A stretch of 24,697 bases of DNA from Clostridia bacterium BRH_c25. GTDB lineage: Bacteria; Bacillota_A; Clostridia; Lutisporales; Lutisporaceae. Position 1 is the stretch's first letter. Each line of letters opens with the position of its first letter. Location of the stretch: the NCBI GenBank assembly GCA_001515955.1, contig LOES01000032.1, forward strand, positions 1 to 24,697. Reading direction: 5' to 3'. Made by a program: the position numbers and the translations under genes. Below the pieces are notes generated by a model. That model saw nothing but the letters and a program-made list of their open reading frames with translations. It did not search any database and was not told where the DNA came from. Shown in pieces: positions 1 through 8,250 of this stretch.

Positions 1-1749
1 CTCTTTATATATGCCCGTGATGTAAGGATTATCATGGGATTTTCTAAGGGTTTTCCCTTCATCCTCTGCATATATTGCCGCTATTCTCTTTTTCCTTACT
101 TCATCGTTAGTCATTCTTGGCTGTCCTCCGCCGCTTATGCAGCCACCGGGACAGCCCATTACTTCAATGAAGTGGTACGGGCTTTCCCCCTTGTGGATTT
201 CGTCCATTAATATCGAAGCGCCCTTAAGTCCGCTTGTAGTGGCAACTTTTACAGTAATGCCATTTAAGAATCCCCACTCTGCCTTAGCATCCAGAATTGT
301 AAATTCAGCAGTTTTTATTCTTTCCAGCCCTTGAATCGGTGCAACATGAAGCTTGTCAAAGGGCAATCCTCTTCCTGTTATAATTTCATACACTGTTCTG
401 AGAGCTGCTTCCATAACACCGCCGGGTGCACCAAAGATATCTGCTGCTCCTGTGGAAAGTCCTAAAGGATTATCTGTTTCGCCTTCCGGAAGAGTAGTAA
501 AATCGATTCCGGCATCCTTGATCATTTTTGCCAGTTCCCTGGTGGTTATAACTGCATCCACATTTGGCGCCCCGTTATTTACCATTTCCGGCCGTGTAAT
601 CTCATATTTCTTCGCAGTGCACGGCATTACAGAAACAACAAACATATTTTTCGGGGCAACATTGATTTTATCTGCAAAATAGCTTTTGCATAAAGCACCA
701 AGCATCATATGTGGAGATTTACATGATGATAAATGTCCGAGTTCTCCAGGGAAGTAATGCTCAATATACTTTATCCATCCGGGGCTGCAGCTGGTTATCA
801 TCGGTAATACGGGAGGACTGCCCGCCGGCTTGAATCCTGTTTTTTCAAGCTGTTCATCACTGATAACCTTATTGGAATGCAGGAATTTTACAAGTCTTCC
901 GAGAAGCTCCGTTCCTTCTTCCATAATTGTTAAGTCCGCTGCAAAATTGGTGTCGAAAACAAAGTCAAAATCCATTTCTTTCAAAGCACTGACCATCTTG
1001 CCGGTAACAATGGTTCCAGGTTCATAACCGAACTCTTCGCCTAAGGCAACTCGAATTGCTGGCGCTGTTTGTATGATCACCGTTTTATGCGGATCCGCCA
1101 AGGCTTCCCATACAGCTTTTGTTGAGTCCTTTTCTTTTAATGCACCTACGGGACATACCGTCGTACATTGGCCACAGTAAGTACATGATGCAGACCCTAA
1201 AGGCAATTCAGGTCCCGGGCTTATTTCTGTTGCAAACCCTCTGAACTGTGAATTCAAAATGCCTACTCCCTGAACTTCGTTGCATGTTGTAACACATCTT
1301 CTGCATAAGATACATTTTGAATTGTCTCTTACAATGGAAGGAGAAGATGTGTCAACAATGTTCTTTGAGCTTTCCCCCTCGAACCGCGATTCCTCTATCT
1401 GTATTAATTCTCCAAGCTTTTGGAACTCGCAATCCTGGTTGCGAGAACACTGCAAGCATTCCTTCGGATGGTCCGAAAGCATTAGTTCATAAAGTACCTT
1501 CCTTGCCTTTCTTACTCTTTCTGAATTTGTATGAATAACCATACCTTCACTTACAGGTGTTATACAGGAGGCTTGAAGATTCTTAGCCCCATCCACCTCA
1601 ACAACACAAATCCTGCATGAACCGAATTTGTGAACACCCTCAAGATAGCACAAGCTCGGTATCAGAATACTGTTTTGCTTTGCAGCCTCAAGAATAGTCG
1701 TTCCTTCTTCCACATTTATCTTTTTATTGTTTATCGTAAGATTAATCAT
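1..1749 (-). CDS. hndD: [FeFe]-hydrogenase catalytic subunit HndD/HydA, 3' end cut by window
   Basis: Catalytic subunit of a cytoplasmic multimeric [FeFe]-hydrogenase that evolves or oxidises H2. The frame is open for 583 residues and runs off the window; it ends in the family's C-terminal RKSHDNP region, so probably only some 20-30 residues are missing. Domains in order: plant-type [2Fe-2S] (C34, C45, C48, C62), His-ligated [4Fe-4S] (H94, C98, C101, C107), two-cluster ferredoxin (C146/149/152/156 and C189/192/195/199), then the H-cluster domain with L1 TSCSPGW (C321), L2 VMPCTAKKYE (C377) and L3 VMGCPGGCISGGGQ (C533, C537). L1 has Ser where monomeric clostridial enzymes have a second Cys; I believe this is normal in HndD-type subunits. 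ATG start at 1749 follows GGGGGTG, 14 nt after the previous gene. Third gene of the hnd operon. The function is clear; the electron partners are inferred from neighbours. Confidence 0.95.
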   Translation of the reverse strand, partial: MINLTINNKKINVEEGTTILEAAKQNSILIPSLCYLEGVHKFGSCRICVVEVDGAKNLQASCITPVSEGMVIHTNSERVRKARKVLYELMLSDHPKECLQCSRNQDCEFQKLGELIQIEESRFEGESSKNIVDTSSPSIVRDNSKCILCRRCVTTCNEVQGVGILNSQFRGFATEISPGPELPLGSASCTYCGQCTTVCPVGALKEKDSTKAVWEALADPHKTVIIQTAPAIRVALGEEFGYEPGTIVTGKMVSALKEMDFDFVFDTNFAADLTIMEEGTELLGRLVKFLHSNKVISDEQLEKTGFKPAGSPPVLPMITSCSPGWIKYIEHYFPGELGHLSSCKSPHMMLGALCKSYFADKINVAPKNMFVVSVMPCTAKKYEITRPEMVNNGAPNVDAVITTRELAKMIKDAGIDFTTLPEGETDNPLGLSTGAADIFGAPGGVMEAALRTVYEIITGRGLPFDKLHVAPIQGLERIKTAEFTILDAKAEWGFLNGITVKVATTSGLKGASILMDEIHKGESPYHFIEVMGCPGGCISGGGQPRMTNDEVRKKRIAAIYAEDEGKTLRKSHDNPYITGIYKE

Positions 1750-1763
1750 TGTTTCACCCCCTT

Positions 1764-4700
1764 CTATTGCCTTCTGTCACATCTTAAACATCTCATGGCT
1801 TCTGCTATAGCATTTAAGCGGTGGAAGCCCTGTGATACTTCATCAAAACTATGCTTTCTTGAATCCATGTCAATATAATTCATTTCAAACCGCTCATGCT
1901 CAACCAATTCGGAATCATCAACCGTATCCGGGATTTCAATGGGTTCACCCCTATTCAGTTTTCCATCTCCGCCAAGATACTTGTCAATAGAGCCTGCAGC
2001 CTTTTTCCCATCTGCAATAGCCCTGATTACTACGTCTGATCCTCTTACAACATCCCCGCCTGCAAACACACCGGGCATTGAAGTCATGAGAGACTCCTCC
2101 TCAACTACAAAGGTACCCATTTTTGTTACTTCAACCTCATCTTTTCTTATAAAGGGCAGATCTGAGTACTGACTTACTGCAGGAATTACATAGTCTACAT
2201 CAAAGACAAATTCCGACCCTTCAATTCTGCGTGGCTTTTTCCTCCCATCCGAGTCAAAGCTGGACAGCTCCATTCTTACGCATTTAACTTGATTTACCCT
2301 TTCTGTTCCGATAAATTCAATCGGCTCAACAAGCTCATGAACAATTACACCTTCCTCTATTGCATCGACTATTTCTCTCTTGTCGGCAGGCATATCCTCC
2401 ATGTTCCTTCTATACAGGACGTGAACCTCATCAACTCCCATTCTGATTGCAACTCTTGCAGCATCTATTGCCGTATTTCCGCCTCCTATTACCGCTACTA
2501 CACCTTTTAGCTCCACTTCTCTGCCAAGATTAACATCTCTAAGGAAATCCAAGCCATGATAGACTCCTTTTAATTTTTCACCCTCGACCCCGACTTTCCT
2601 GGAGAACTGAGTCCCTGTTGCGACGTATATTGCATTATGCTTTGCTTTTATTTCATCAAATGTAATATCTTTTCCTATTTCTGTGTTGGTCAAAACTTCA
2701 ATGCCAATCTGCTTTATTGTATCTATTTCTTTCTTGAGAATTTCTTTAGGCAATCTATATTCGGGGATTCCGAAAACCAAGACTCCCCCTGCAACGGGCT
2801 GTGATTCATAAACCGTTACATCATAGCCTTGTCTTCCCAGATAATATGCACAGGTTAAACCCGATGGACCTGCTCCGACTATTCCTACTGATTTAAATTT
2901 CTTGGGAAATACAAGGTCAGTGAAGGGTTCATTATGCTTCATCATTTCATCCGCAGCATATCTTTTCAAATCTGCAATTGCCAAAGGATCATCCAGCTGT
3001 CCTCTTCTGCATTTGCTTTCGCATGGATGGGTGCACACCCTTCCGCATACAGAGGGGAATGGATTTTCCTGTCTTATGAGGTTATATGCATCCTTCACTC
3101 TCCCAGCAGCAATAAGAGCAACATAGCCGGGTACATTCACATTTGCGGGACAAGCATTTTCACAGGGAGAAATAAACAATTCCGAGCACACACCCGCCCT
3201 GCAGTACTTCTTTCTGATATGCTCATCATATTCATCCCTGAAATACTTTATCGTACTAAGCACAGGATTTGGTGCTGTCTGACCCAAACCACAAAGGGCA
3301 GTATCCTTAACAGTTTGTGCTATTTCTTCAAGAAGCTCTACATCACCTTCCTGCCCTTTCCCGGTAGTAATTCTTTCGAGGATTTCATGCATCCTTTTAG
3401 TGCCCAATCTGCAAGCAGCGCATTTGCCGCAGGATTCCTCCTGTACAAATTCCATAAAATACCTTGCCACATCTACCATACATGTATCTTCATCCATGCA
3501 TATAAGACCGCCGGATCCCATTATAGCGCCCAGCTCAACCAGTGAATCATAGTCTATCGGTGTGTTCAGATGGGCTTTTGTCAAGCAGCCTCCGGAAGGT
3601 CCTCCGGTCTGTGCAACCTTAAACTTTTTACCTTTTGGTATTCCGCCGCCGATGCCGAAGATTATTTCTCCAAGGGTAAGCCCCATAGGAACCTCAATGA
3701 GTCCCGTATTATTTATATCTCCTGCCAATGCAAAGACTTTTGTCCCTTTGCTTTTCTCAGTTCCCAATTCAGCGAACCAACTTGAACCTTTTAGAATTAT
3801 GACCGCAACATTTCCTAAGGTTTCAACATTGTTTATGACAGTAGGCTTCCCAAATAAACCTGACACTGAAGGGAATGGCGGCTTTTGTCTGGGCTCTCCG
3901 CGTTTACCTTCCACCGAGTCCATGAGTGCTGTCTCTTCTCCACACACAAAGGCACCTGCACCAATTCTTATTTCTATATCAAAATCAAATTGGCTTCCAA
4001 AAATATTTTTGCCTAATATGTTTCTTTCTCTCGCTTCATTGATGGCATACTCCAAACCCTCTATTGCCAGCGGGTACTCAGCCCTTATATAAACATATCC
4101 TTTATTCGCTCCTATTGCATACCCTGCAAGAGCCATACCTTCAAGCACCAGATGAGGATTACCCTCCAAAAGGCTTCTATCCATGAAAGCACCCGGATCA
4201 CCTTCATCTGCATTACATATGACATATTTCTGATCACTTTTTGATTTTGCTGCAAGCAGCCATTTCAAACCTGTAGGAAATCCACCGCCGCCTCTACCCC
4301 TCAGTCCAGATTTTTTTACCTCATCTATGACTTGTTCGGGACTATATTCATTAAGAGCCTTTGCAAGGGCATAGTATCCATCATTGGATATATATTCATC
4401 CATAGACCTGTAATTAATCATGCCGCAGTCTCTTAATACTATTTTGCTTTGTCCTTTGAAAAAATCGATATCCTTCATATATGGAGCCTTTTGGCCGGTA
4501 ATTCTATTGGTATAACAGCACTCTTCCACAATCTGATTTCCCAAAAGATGCTTTTTAACTATTTTTTTCATATCCTCTGGTTTTAGCTTACAATAAAAGA
4601 CGCCCTCAGGCAGTACCGTCATTCTTGGGCCAACATCACAAATGCCTATACAACCTGTAAGACTCAGCTTTACTGATGACGTAAGGCCGGCAGCTTCCAG

Positions 4701-4856
4701 TTCTTTAATGAGAGCATCCCTTACTTCACCACAGCCCGAAGAAACACATCCGGTGCCGGAGCAAAAAAGTAAAGTATGCTGATATCGCGCCATCTCCTCA
4801 GAAAAATTCTTTTTGGCCAGATCAAGATCATTAACATTGCATATTTTCTCGCTCAT
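1764..4856 (-). CDS. hndC: HndC/NuoF-like hydrogenase flavoprotein fused to a GltD/NfnB-like NADPH module
   Basis: A 1030-residue flavoprotein subunit passing electrons between pyridine nucleotide and the hydrogenase. Residues 22-115 are a thioredoxin-like [2Fe-2S] domain (C32, C37, C69, C73), equivalent to HndB. Residues about 135-545 are NuoF-like, with the glycine-rich FMN/NADH motif GLRGRGGGGFPTG (184-196), ICNADEGDPGAF (213-224) and a [4Fe-4S] site C476, C479, C482, C522. HndC/HydB proteins normally end in a two-cluster ferredoxin domain. Here residues about 550-1030 are instead a GltD-like unit: Cys-rich helical domain (C557, C565, C569, C604, C608, C612, C616), FAD motif GAGPSG (661-666), second dinucleotide motif GGGN (791-794), the NADPH-type YRRNMEDMPA (815-824), GGD near 933-935 and a terminal CLRC (1023-1026). 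ATG 3 nt after hndA implies translational coupling. Residues are read directly; NADPH use is inferred from GltD/NfnB homology. Confidence 0.93.
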   Translation of the reverse strand: MSEKICNVNDLDLAKKNFSEEMARYQHTLLFCSGTGCVSSGCGEVRDALIKELEAAGLTSSVKLSLTGCIGICDVGPRMTVLPEGVFYCKLKPEDMKKIVKKHLLGNQIVEECCYTNRITGQKAPYMKDIDFFKGQSKIVLRDCGMINYRSMDEYISNDGYYALAKALNEYSPEQVIDEVKKSGLRGRGGGGFPTGLKWLLAAKSKSDQKYVICNADEGDPGAFMDRSLLEGNPHLVLEGMALAGYAIGANKGYVYIRAEYPLAIEGLEYAINEARERNILGKNIFGSQFDFDIEIRIGAGAFVCGEETALMDSVEGKRGEPRQKPPFPSVSGLFGKPTVINNVETLGNVAVIILKGSSWFAELGTEKSKGTKVFALAGDINNTGLIEVPMGLTLGEIIFGIGGGIPKGKKFKVAQTGGPSGGCLTKAHLNTPIDYDSLVELGAIMGSGGLICMDEDTCMVDVARYFMEFVQEESCGKCAACRLGTKRMHEILERITTGKGQEGDVELLEEIAQTVKDTALCGLGQTAPNPVLSTIKYFRDEYDEHIRKKYCRAGVCSELFISPCENACPANVNVPGYVALIAAGRVKDAYNLIRQENPFPSVCGRVCTHPCESKCRRGQLDDPLAIADLKRYAADEMMKHNEPFTDLVFPKKFKSVGIVGAGPSGLTCAYYLGRQGYDVTVYESQPVAGGVLVFGIPEYRLPKEILKKEIDTIKQIGIEVLTNTEIGKDITFDEIKAKHNAIYVATGTQFSRKVGVEGEKLKGVYHGLDFLRDVNLGREVELKGVVAVIGGGNTAIDAARVAIRMGVDEVHVLYRRNMEDMPADKREIVDAIEEGVIVHELVEPIEFIGTERVNQVKCVRMELSSFDSDGRKKPRRIEGSEFVFDVDYVIPAVSQYSDLPFIRKDEVEVTKMGTFVVEEESLMTSMPGVFAGGDVVRGSDVVIRAIADGKKAAGSIDKYLGGDGKLNRGEPIEIPDTVDDSELVEHERFEMNYIDMDSRKHSFDEVSQGFHRLNAIAEAMRCLRCDRRQ

Positions 4857-4859
4857 GCC

Positions 4860-5372
4860 TTATTCACCCCCCTTATGATACTTATCCAATATTTGCTGCA
4901 CTTTGTTGGCATTCACTCTTTGATAAACTTTGCCATTAATGCTTATTACAGGTGCCAAGCCGCATGCGCCTAAGCACCGCATAACTTCAAGGGTAAATTT
5001 TAAATCCTTGGTCGTTTCACCTACATCGATACCCAAATGCTCTTTCAGCTTTTCCAGTATCTTTTTTCCACCTCTGACATAGCATGCAGTCCCCAAACAA
5101 ACTCTTACGGTATATTCACCTTTCGGTTTTGTTGAGAAAAATGAATAAAAGGTAACAACTCCACTAACCTTGGAAACAGGCAAATCCATTTTTTCGGCTA
5201 TGAAGCTTTGAACTTCATGGGGCAGAAAACCAAAGATAGCCTGAGACATATGAAGAATCTGAATTAGATTACTTTCCTTTTTTTCATACTCTTCAATAAC
5301 GTCATTTACCAGTGAATATTTCTCCTCCTCACTTAATTCTTTACACTCACATTTTTGAATAACCTGTGACAT
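4860..5372 (-). CDS. hndA: HndA/NuoE-like [2Fe-2S] hydrogenase subunit
   Basis: Small electron-transfer subunit of the hydrogenase, 170 residues, normal for the NuoE/HndA family. An N-terminal helical part (about 15-80) contains LPHEVQSFIAEKM and SGVVTFYSFF, typical of NuoE. The thioredoxin-fold [2Fe-2S] domain has C92, C97, C133 and C137 in the patterns CLGTAC and RCLGACGLAP. It is the first gene of the operon: the stop is 3 nt before hndC::gltD, and the start has a strong GGGAGGTG ribosome binding site. A -24/-12 promoter lies 43-60 bases upstream of the ATG, so the whole operon is probably sigma-54 dependent. Confidence 0.95.
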   Translation of the reverse strand: MSQVIQKCECKELSEEEKYSLVNDVIEEYEKKESNLIQILHMSQAIFGFLPHEVQSFIAEKMDLPVSKVSGVVTFYSFFSTKPKGEYTVRVCLGTACYVRGGKKILEKLKEHLGIDVGETTKDLKFTLEVMRCLGACGLAPVISINGKVYQRVNANKVQQILDKYHKGGE

Positions 5373-5391
5373 CTAGACACCTCCCTTTTAT

Positions 5392-5411
5392 TGTTTGTTA
5401 TATAACAAACA
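5392..5411. promoter_or_regulatory. 20-bp perfect palindrome over the predicted hnd start site
   Basis: TGTTTGTTATATAACAAACA is a perfect palindrome. It lies 20 bases upstream of the hndA ATG and covers the position (about 5405) where the sigma-54 promoter should initiate. The location suits a repressor operator that blocks open complex or early elongation. The core TTGTTA..TAACAA has Rex-like half-sites, but they are 2 bp apart rather than the usual 6, so Rex is not a safe assignment. It could instead be a short 5' hairpin in the mRNA. Confidence 0.55.
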
Positions 5412-5414
5412 TAA

Positions 5415-5432
5415 TTGCAAGACTCATGCCAC
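5415..5432 (-). promoter_or_regulatory. sigma-54 (-24/-12) promoter for the hnd operon
   Basis: Read on the minus strand this is GTGGCATGAGTCTTGCAA. It matches the sigma-54 consensus TGGCAY-N5-TTGCW, with GG (5430-5429) separated from GC (5418-5417) by exactly 10 bases. Taking C5417 as -12 puts +1 near 5405 and gives a leader of about 33 nt to the hndA ATG at 5372. The gene on the other side of the intergenic region is a sigma-54 activator, which strongly supports the call. Confidence 0.85.
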
Positions 5433-5475
5433 TTCTTTTACAAGCCTGTTATCAATAGAATTAATGCTGGTTTTA

Positions 5476-5509
5476 TTTAACATTAATGCAGTGGCGCATT
5501 AATGTTAAA
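5476..5509. promoter_or_regulatory. Palindromic enhancer (UAS) candidate 1
   Basis: Perfect 14-bp inverted arms TTTAACATTAATGC and GCATTAATGTTAAA are separated by AGTGGC. The centre is about 88 bp upstream of the predicted hnd start, a normal distance for an enhancer-binding-protein site. It contains AATGC-N6-GCATT, which recurs in the second palindrome at 5570-5610. No U-tract follows it on the minus strand, so it does not look like a terminator. Confidence 0.65.
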
Positions 5510-5569
5510 GTGCTACTACACTAAAATGAAGAAAAAACCATGGGTTATGCCTTGAGATATGCAAAAAAT

Positions 5570-5610
5570 ATTAATAATGCAGCAGCGCATTATTAATGCG
5601 CTGCTGCATC
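5570..5610. promoter_or_regulatory. Double palindromic enhancer (UAS) candidate 2/3
   Basis: Two overlapping copies of the dyad seen at 5476-5509. The first is ATTAATAATGC-AGCAGC-GCATTATTAAT (5570-5597), containing perfect AATGC-N6-GCATT. The second is AATGC-GCTGCT-GCATC (5595-5610), with one base off. Their centres are 19 bp apart, about 179 and 198 bp upstream of the predicted hnd start. The same bases also form the terminator-like hairpin of the regulator gene. Confidence 0.55.
5577..5609 (-). terminator. Terminator of the sigma-54 activator gene
   Basis: A dyad with 16-base perfect arms (5577-5592 and 5594-5609) around a single T begins 25 bases past the activator stop. On the minus strand it is followed by TTAATATTTTTTGC, so the T-run lies a few bases after the stem. 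It is probably a Rho-independent terminator, although the dyad may serve mainly as a protein-binding site. Confidence 0.6.
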
Positions 5611-5634
5611 TACTTTTTTCACCCACTATAATAC

Positions 5635-8250
5635 TCATAGCTGGTCTTGTAAATTCTTTAATTTCCTGACAATAGTAGATTGATTTACTCCTAATGCTTC
5701 CGCTATCTTATATGTATTGCCATAAGCTTTATACGCACGGCTGATTATCTGTTTTTCCACCTCAGAAACAGCTTCCTTGAGTGGTATGATGCTGTTAACT
5801 ATGATCTGTCCATTCTGGACCTTGAAAAGCTGATTGATATATGGTGGAATATCCCTGCGTGAGATTTCCGAATCCTTTGATGTTACAACCGTTCGCTCTA
5901 TTATATTTTGCAGTTCTCTGACATTGCCTGGCCAATAATAGCTGTATAATATGGATGGAACCTCAGGCGCAAACTCCTTGTTGCAGCCATATTGCTTATT
6001 AAAGACACCTAAAAAGTGATAAGCAAGGGGAATAATATCATCTTTTCTCTCTCTCAAAGGGGGGATATTGATTGAGACTACATTCAACCGGTAGTACAAA
6101 TCTTCCCTGAATTTTCCCTCATCAACCATTTTCTTCAGGTCATTATTCGTAGCGGCTATTATTCTGATATCTATAGCTTCACTTTTTGAAGACCCGATAC
6201 GCCGTACAGTTTTATCCTGTATGACCTGGAGCAGCTTCACTTGCAATGACAAGGGCAAATCCCCTATTTCATCAAGAAAGATGGTGCCATTATGAGATTG
6301 TTCAAAAAAGCCCGTTTTGCCCCCTTTTACAGCTCCGGTAAATGCCCCATATTCATATCCGAAAAACTCGGATTCCAATAATTTTTCCGGGATAGCTCCG
6401 CAGTTTACCTTAATATACGGTCCATCTTTTACAGGACTCAGATGGTGTATTAATCTGGCAATGACATCCTTCCCCACACCCGTTTCTCCAAGAAGAATAA
6501 CCGTGGATTTGTATTTTGCAGCTTGTTCAACCATCTCCAGCACTTTCCCGAATTCCTGGCTGTTCGTAATTATTCCCGGATAAGTGGATGTATCCTTTTT
6601 GCTCTTTTTTAAAACATTGCGTTTTAATCTGCTCAGCTCTTCGATGTCCCTGATATTTGTTACAACGCCAATAATTTCACCTTTTTCGTCATATATCGGG
6701 TTACCTGTTGCAATGAATTTTCTTTGATTTTTGCATTCCTGCAAAAAAGTAACTCTTCTTTTCTCCTTAAGAGCCAATATGGCTGCAGAAGGATAGATTA
6801 TGCCACTTCCCTCCAATTCCTCTACGGTTAACGGCATTTCATCAATCCCGATCATTTTCTTCCATGCAGAATTGGCTTTTATTATATTGCCGGCAGCATC
6901 ACATACGACCATGCCATCATAAGAGGATTCAAATATCGCATTTAACTCTTCATTCAGACTATTAACAGTATCAAAGGCTTCACTCAGCTTCAGATAACAA
7001 TCGCTCTTTTGAGAAAGCAGATAAGGTATGCACATTTCCACTTCAGCAATCCCTTGATGGACAGCGATGGCCTTTTCTCTGCATGTATTATATCCACAGG
7101 CTCCACAGTTCAACTCGTCTTCTTCACTATGCTTATCTATTCTGGCAAGTATTCTTGTTATACTGCCTTCATCAGGCTGGCTTAAAGGTATCATTTTGTC
7201 ATTAAAGGTTCTCATCATATCAATATCATAATGTTCAGCATACTGTATATCAGTTGATATATCAATTTTCCCATTGGCAAAATCCGTGATCATCTTTTGC
7301 CTTTCATGTATCAGTAAGTCGTTTTTCATGCAAGCACCGTCAATACAGCCTCTGCAGCCCAGTACATCATAGAACAGGAATTCCAATTCTCCTTTTCTAT
7401 TAGACCGCTCTATATGCTTAATAAGCTCAATACAATTATCCATACCATCACAAGAGATCAATTTATCCTCAGCAAACTTGCCTTTCAAATTTGTAATGAT
7501 GCCAGCTGAAAGAGGTATCCCCCTGCCTTTTTTTGAAGCGGCATAATATGGTATGGACTTTTCTCCTGATCGCTTGTTATCCTTTTCATCTATATCTTCA
7601 AACAACACACCCGCTTCTTCATATGTCAAAGCTGTATCAATACATCCTAAAAATTGCTCCTGCATTATTTCATCTTTCTTAGCAATGCATGGTCCTATAA
7701 AGACGATTCTGACATCTTCATTTTTATATTTTTGTCTGATTATCCGTCCTGTAACAATCATTGGGGAACCAATGGGAATCAGATTTGGAATCAGCTCCGG
7801 AAAATGCTTTTCAACTAAATTTACAAAAGTAGGGCATGGAGAACTGAGTAATATTTTATTGTTATTAGCCACAGCATATTCAGCAGAATGATCTATTACA
7901 TACTCTGCTCCGATAGCTGTTTCCCATACCTCTTCAAATCCAACGGCTCCCAGCTTCCCAATAATCTGTTCCGGGGTAAGGGGATAAAGCCCAGCCACAT
8001 ATGAAGGCGCAAGTAATGCTATGGACTTTTTGCCTGAATGTATTATTGATTCTGTAGCCGGGATAGAACTCAGGATTTTTTTTGCTTTGCGGGAACAATG
8101 CTTAACACAATTACCACATTGAATACATCTGGTCTGTATTATTTCTGCCTTGCCGTCTTTGATCCTCACCGCTTTTACAGGACAATTTCTCACACATGAG
8201 TAGCATTGCTTACACTTGGTGCTATCGGTAACAATAACAGCTTCAGTCAC
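5635..8250 (-). CDS. Sigma-54 enhancer-binding protein with [FeFe]-hydrogenase-like sensor and PAS domain
   Basis: A one-component transcription activator of 871 residues. Sensor: two-cluster ferredoxin (C13/16/19/23 and C42/45/48/52), then a hydrogenase-like domain (about 75-345) with degenerate H-cluster motifs: SSPCP (C139), IGPCIAKKDE (C188) and LGCRGCIDGAC (C299, C302, C307). A CGACGYNTC-type Fe-S motif (C382, C385, C390, C407) follows, then PAS at about 432-540. Output: sigma-54 AAA+ domain (about 557-790) with Walker A GETGVGKD (588-595), the sigma-54 contact loop GAFTGA (635-640), Walker B IFLDEIGDLP (657-666) and WPGNVREL; a Fis-type HTH at about 845-868. GTG start at 8250 with AAGGGG eight bases upstream. 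It is transcribed toward the hnd operon, whose -24/-12 promoter it probably activates. Fold and output are seen in the residues. The signal (H2, CO or redox state) and whether an H-cluster is inserted are inference. Confidence 0.93.
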   Translation of the reverse strand: MTEAVIVTDSTKCKQCYSCVRNCPVKAVRIKDGKAEIIQTRCIQCGNCVKHCSRKAKKILSSIPATESIIHSGKKSIALLAPSYVAGLYPLTPEQIIGKLGAVGFEEVWETAIGAEYVIDHSAEYAVANNNKILLSSPCPTFVNLVEKHFPELIPNLIPIGSPMIVTGRIIRQKYKNEDVRIVFIGPCIAKKDEIMQEQFLGCIDTALTYEEAGVLFEDIDEKDNKRSGEKSIPYYAASKKGRGIPLSAGIITNLKGKFAEDKLISCDGMDNCIELIKHIERSNRKGELEFLFYDVLGCRGCIDGACMKNDLLIHERQKMITDFANGKIDISTDIQYAEHYDIDMMRTFNDKMIPLSQPDEGSITRILARIDKHSEEDELNCGACGYNTCREKAIAVHQGIAEVEMCIPYLLSQKSDCYLKLSEAFDTVNSLNEELNAIFESSYDGMVVCDAAGNIIKANSAWKKMIGIDEMPLTVEELEGSGIIYPSAAILALKEKRRVTFLQECKNQRKFIATGNPIYDEKGEIIGVVTNIRDIEELSRLKRNVLKKSKKDTSTYPGIITNSQEFGKVLEMVEQAAKYKSTVILLGETGVGKDVIARLIHHLSPVKDGPYIKVNCGAIPEKLLESEFFGYEYGAFTGAVKGGKTGFFEQSHNGTIFLDEIGDLPLSLQVKLLQVIQDKTVRRIGSSKSEAIDIRIIAATNNDLKKMVDEGKFREDLYYRLNVVSINIPPLRERKDDIIPLAYHFLGVFNKQYGCNKEFAPEVPSILYSYYWPGNVRELQNIIERTVVTSKDSEISRRDIPPYINQLFKVQNGQIIVNSIIPLKEAVSEVEKQIISRAYKAYGNTYKIAEALGVNQSTIVRKLKNLQDQL

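Noticed and set aside
781..801. L1 motif TSCSPGW taken as a damaged active site
   Set aside because: Ser at this place is, to my knowledge, an accepted variant in HndD-type subunits, and all other H-cluster motifs are intact.
2934..4092. Plus-strand ORFs of 203 and 176 codons opposite the hydrogenase flavoprotein gene
   Set aside because: They are antisense to a clearly coding frame, show no recognisable domain and have no ribosome binding site. Other plus-strand ORFs across the minus-strand genes are rejected likewise.
5392..5411. Classical Rex operator
   Set aside because: TTGTTA and TAACAA are 2 bp apart instead of 6, so only the half-sites agree.
5476..5610. CRISPR-like or IS-end repeats
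   Set aside because: Only palindromic dyads, with no regular spacers, no cas genes and no transposase; enhancer and terminator roles explain them better.
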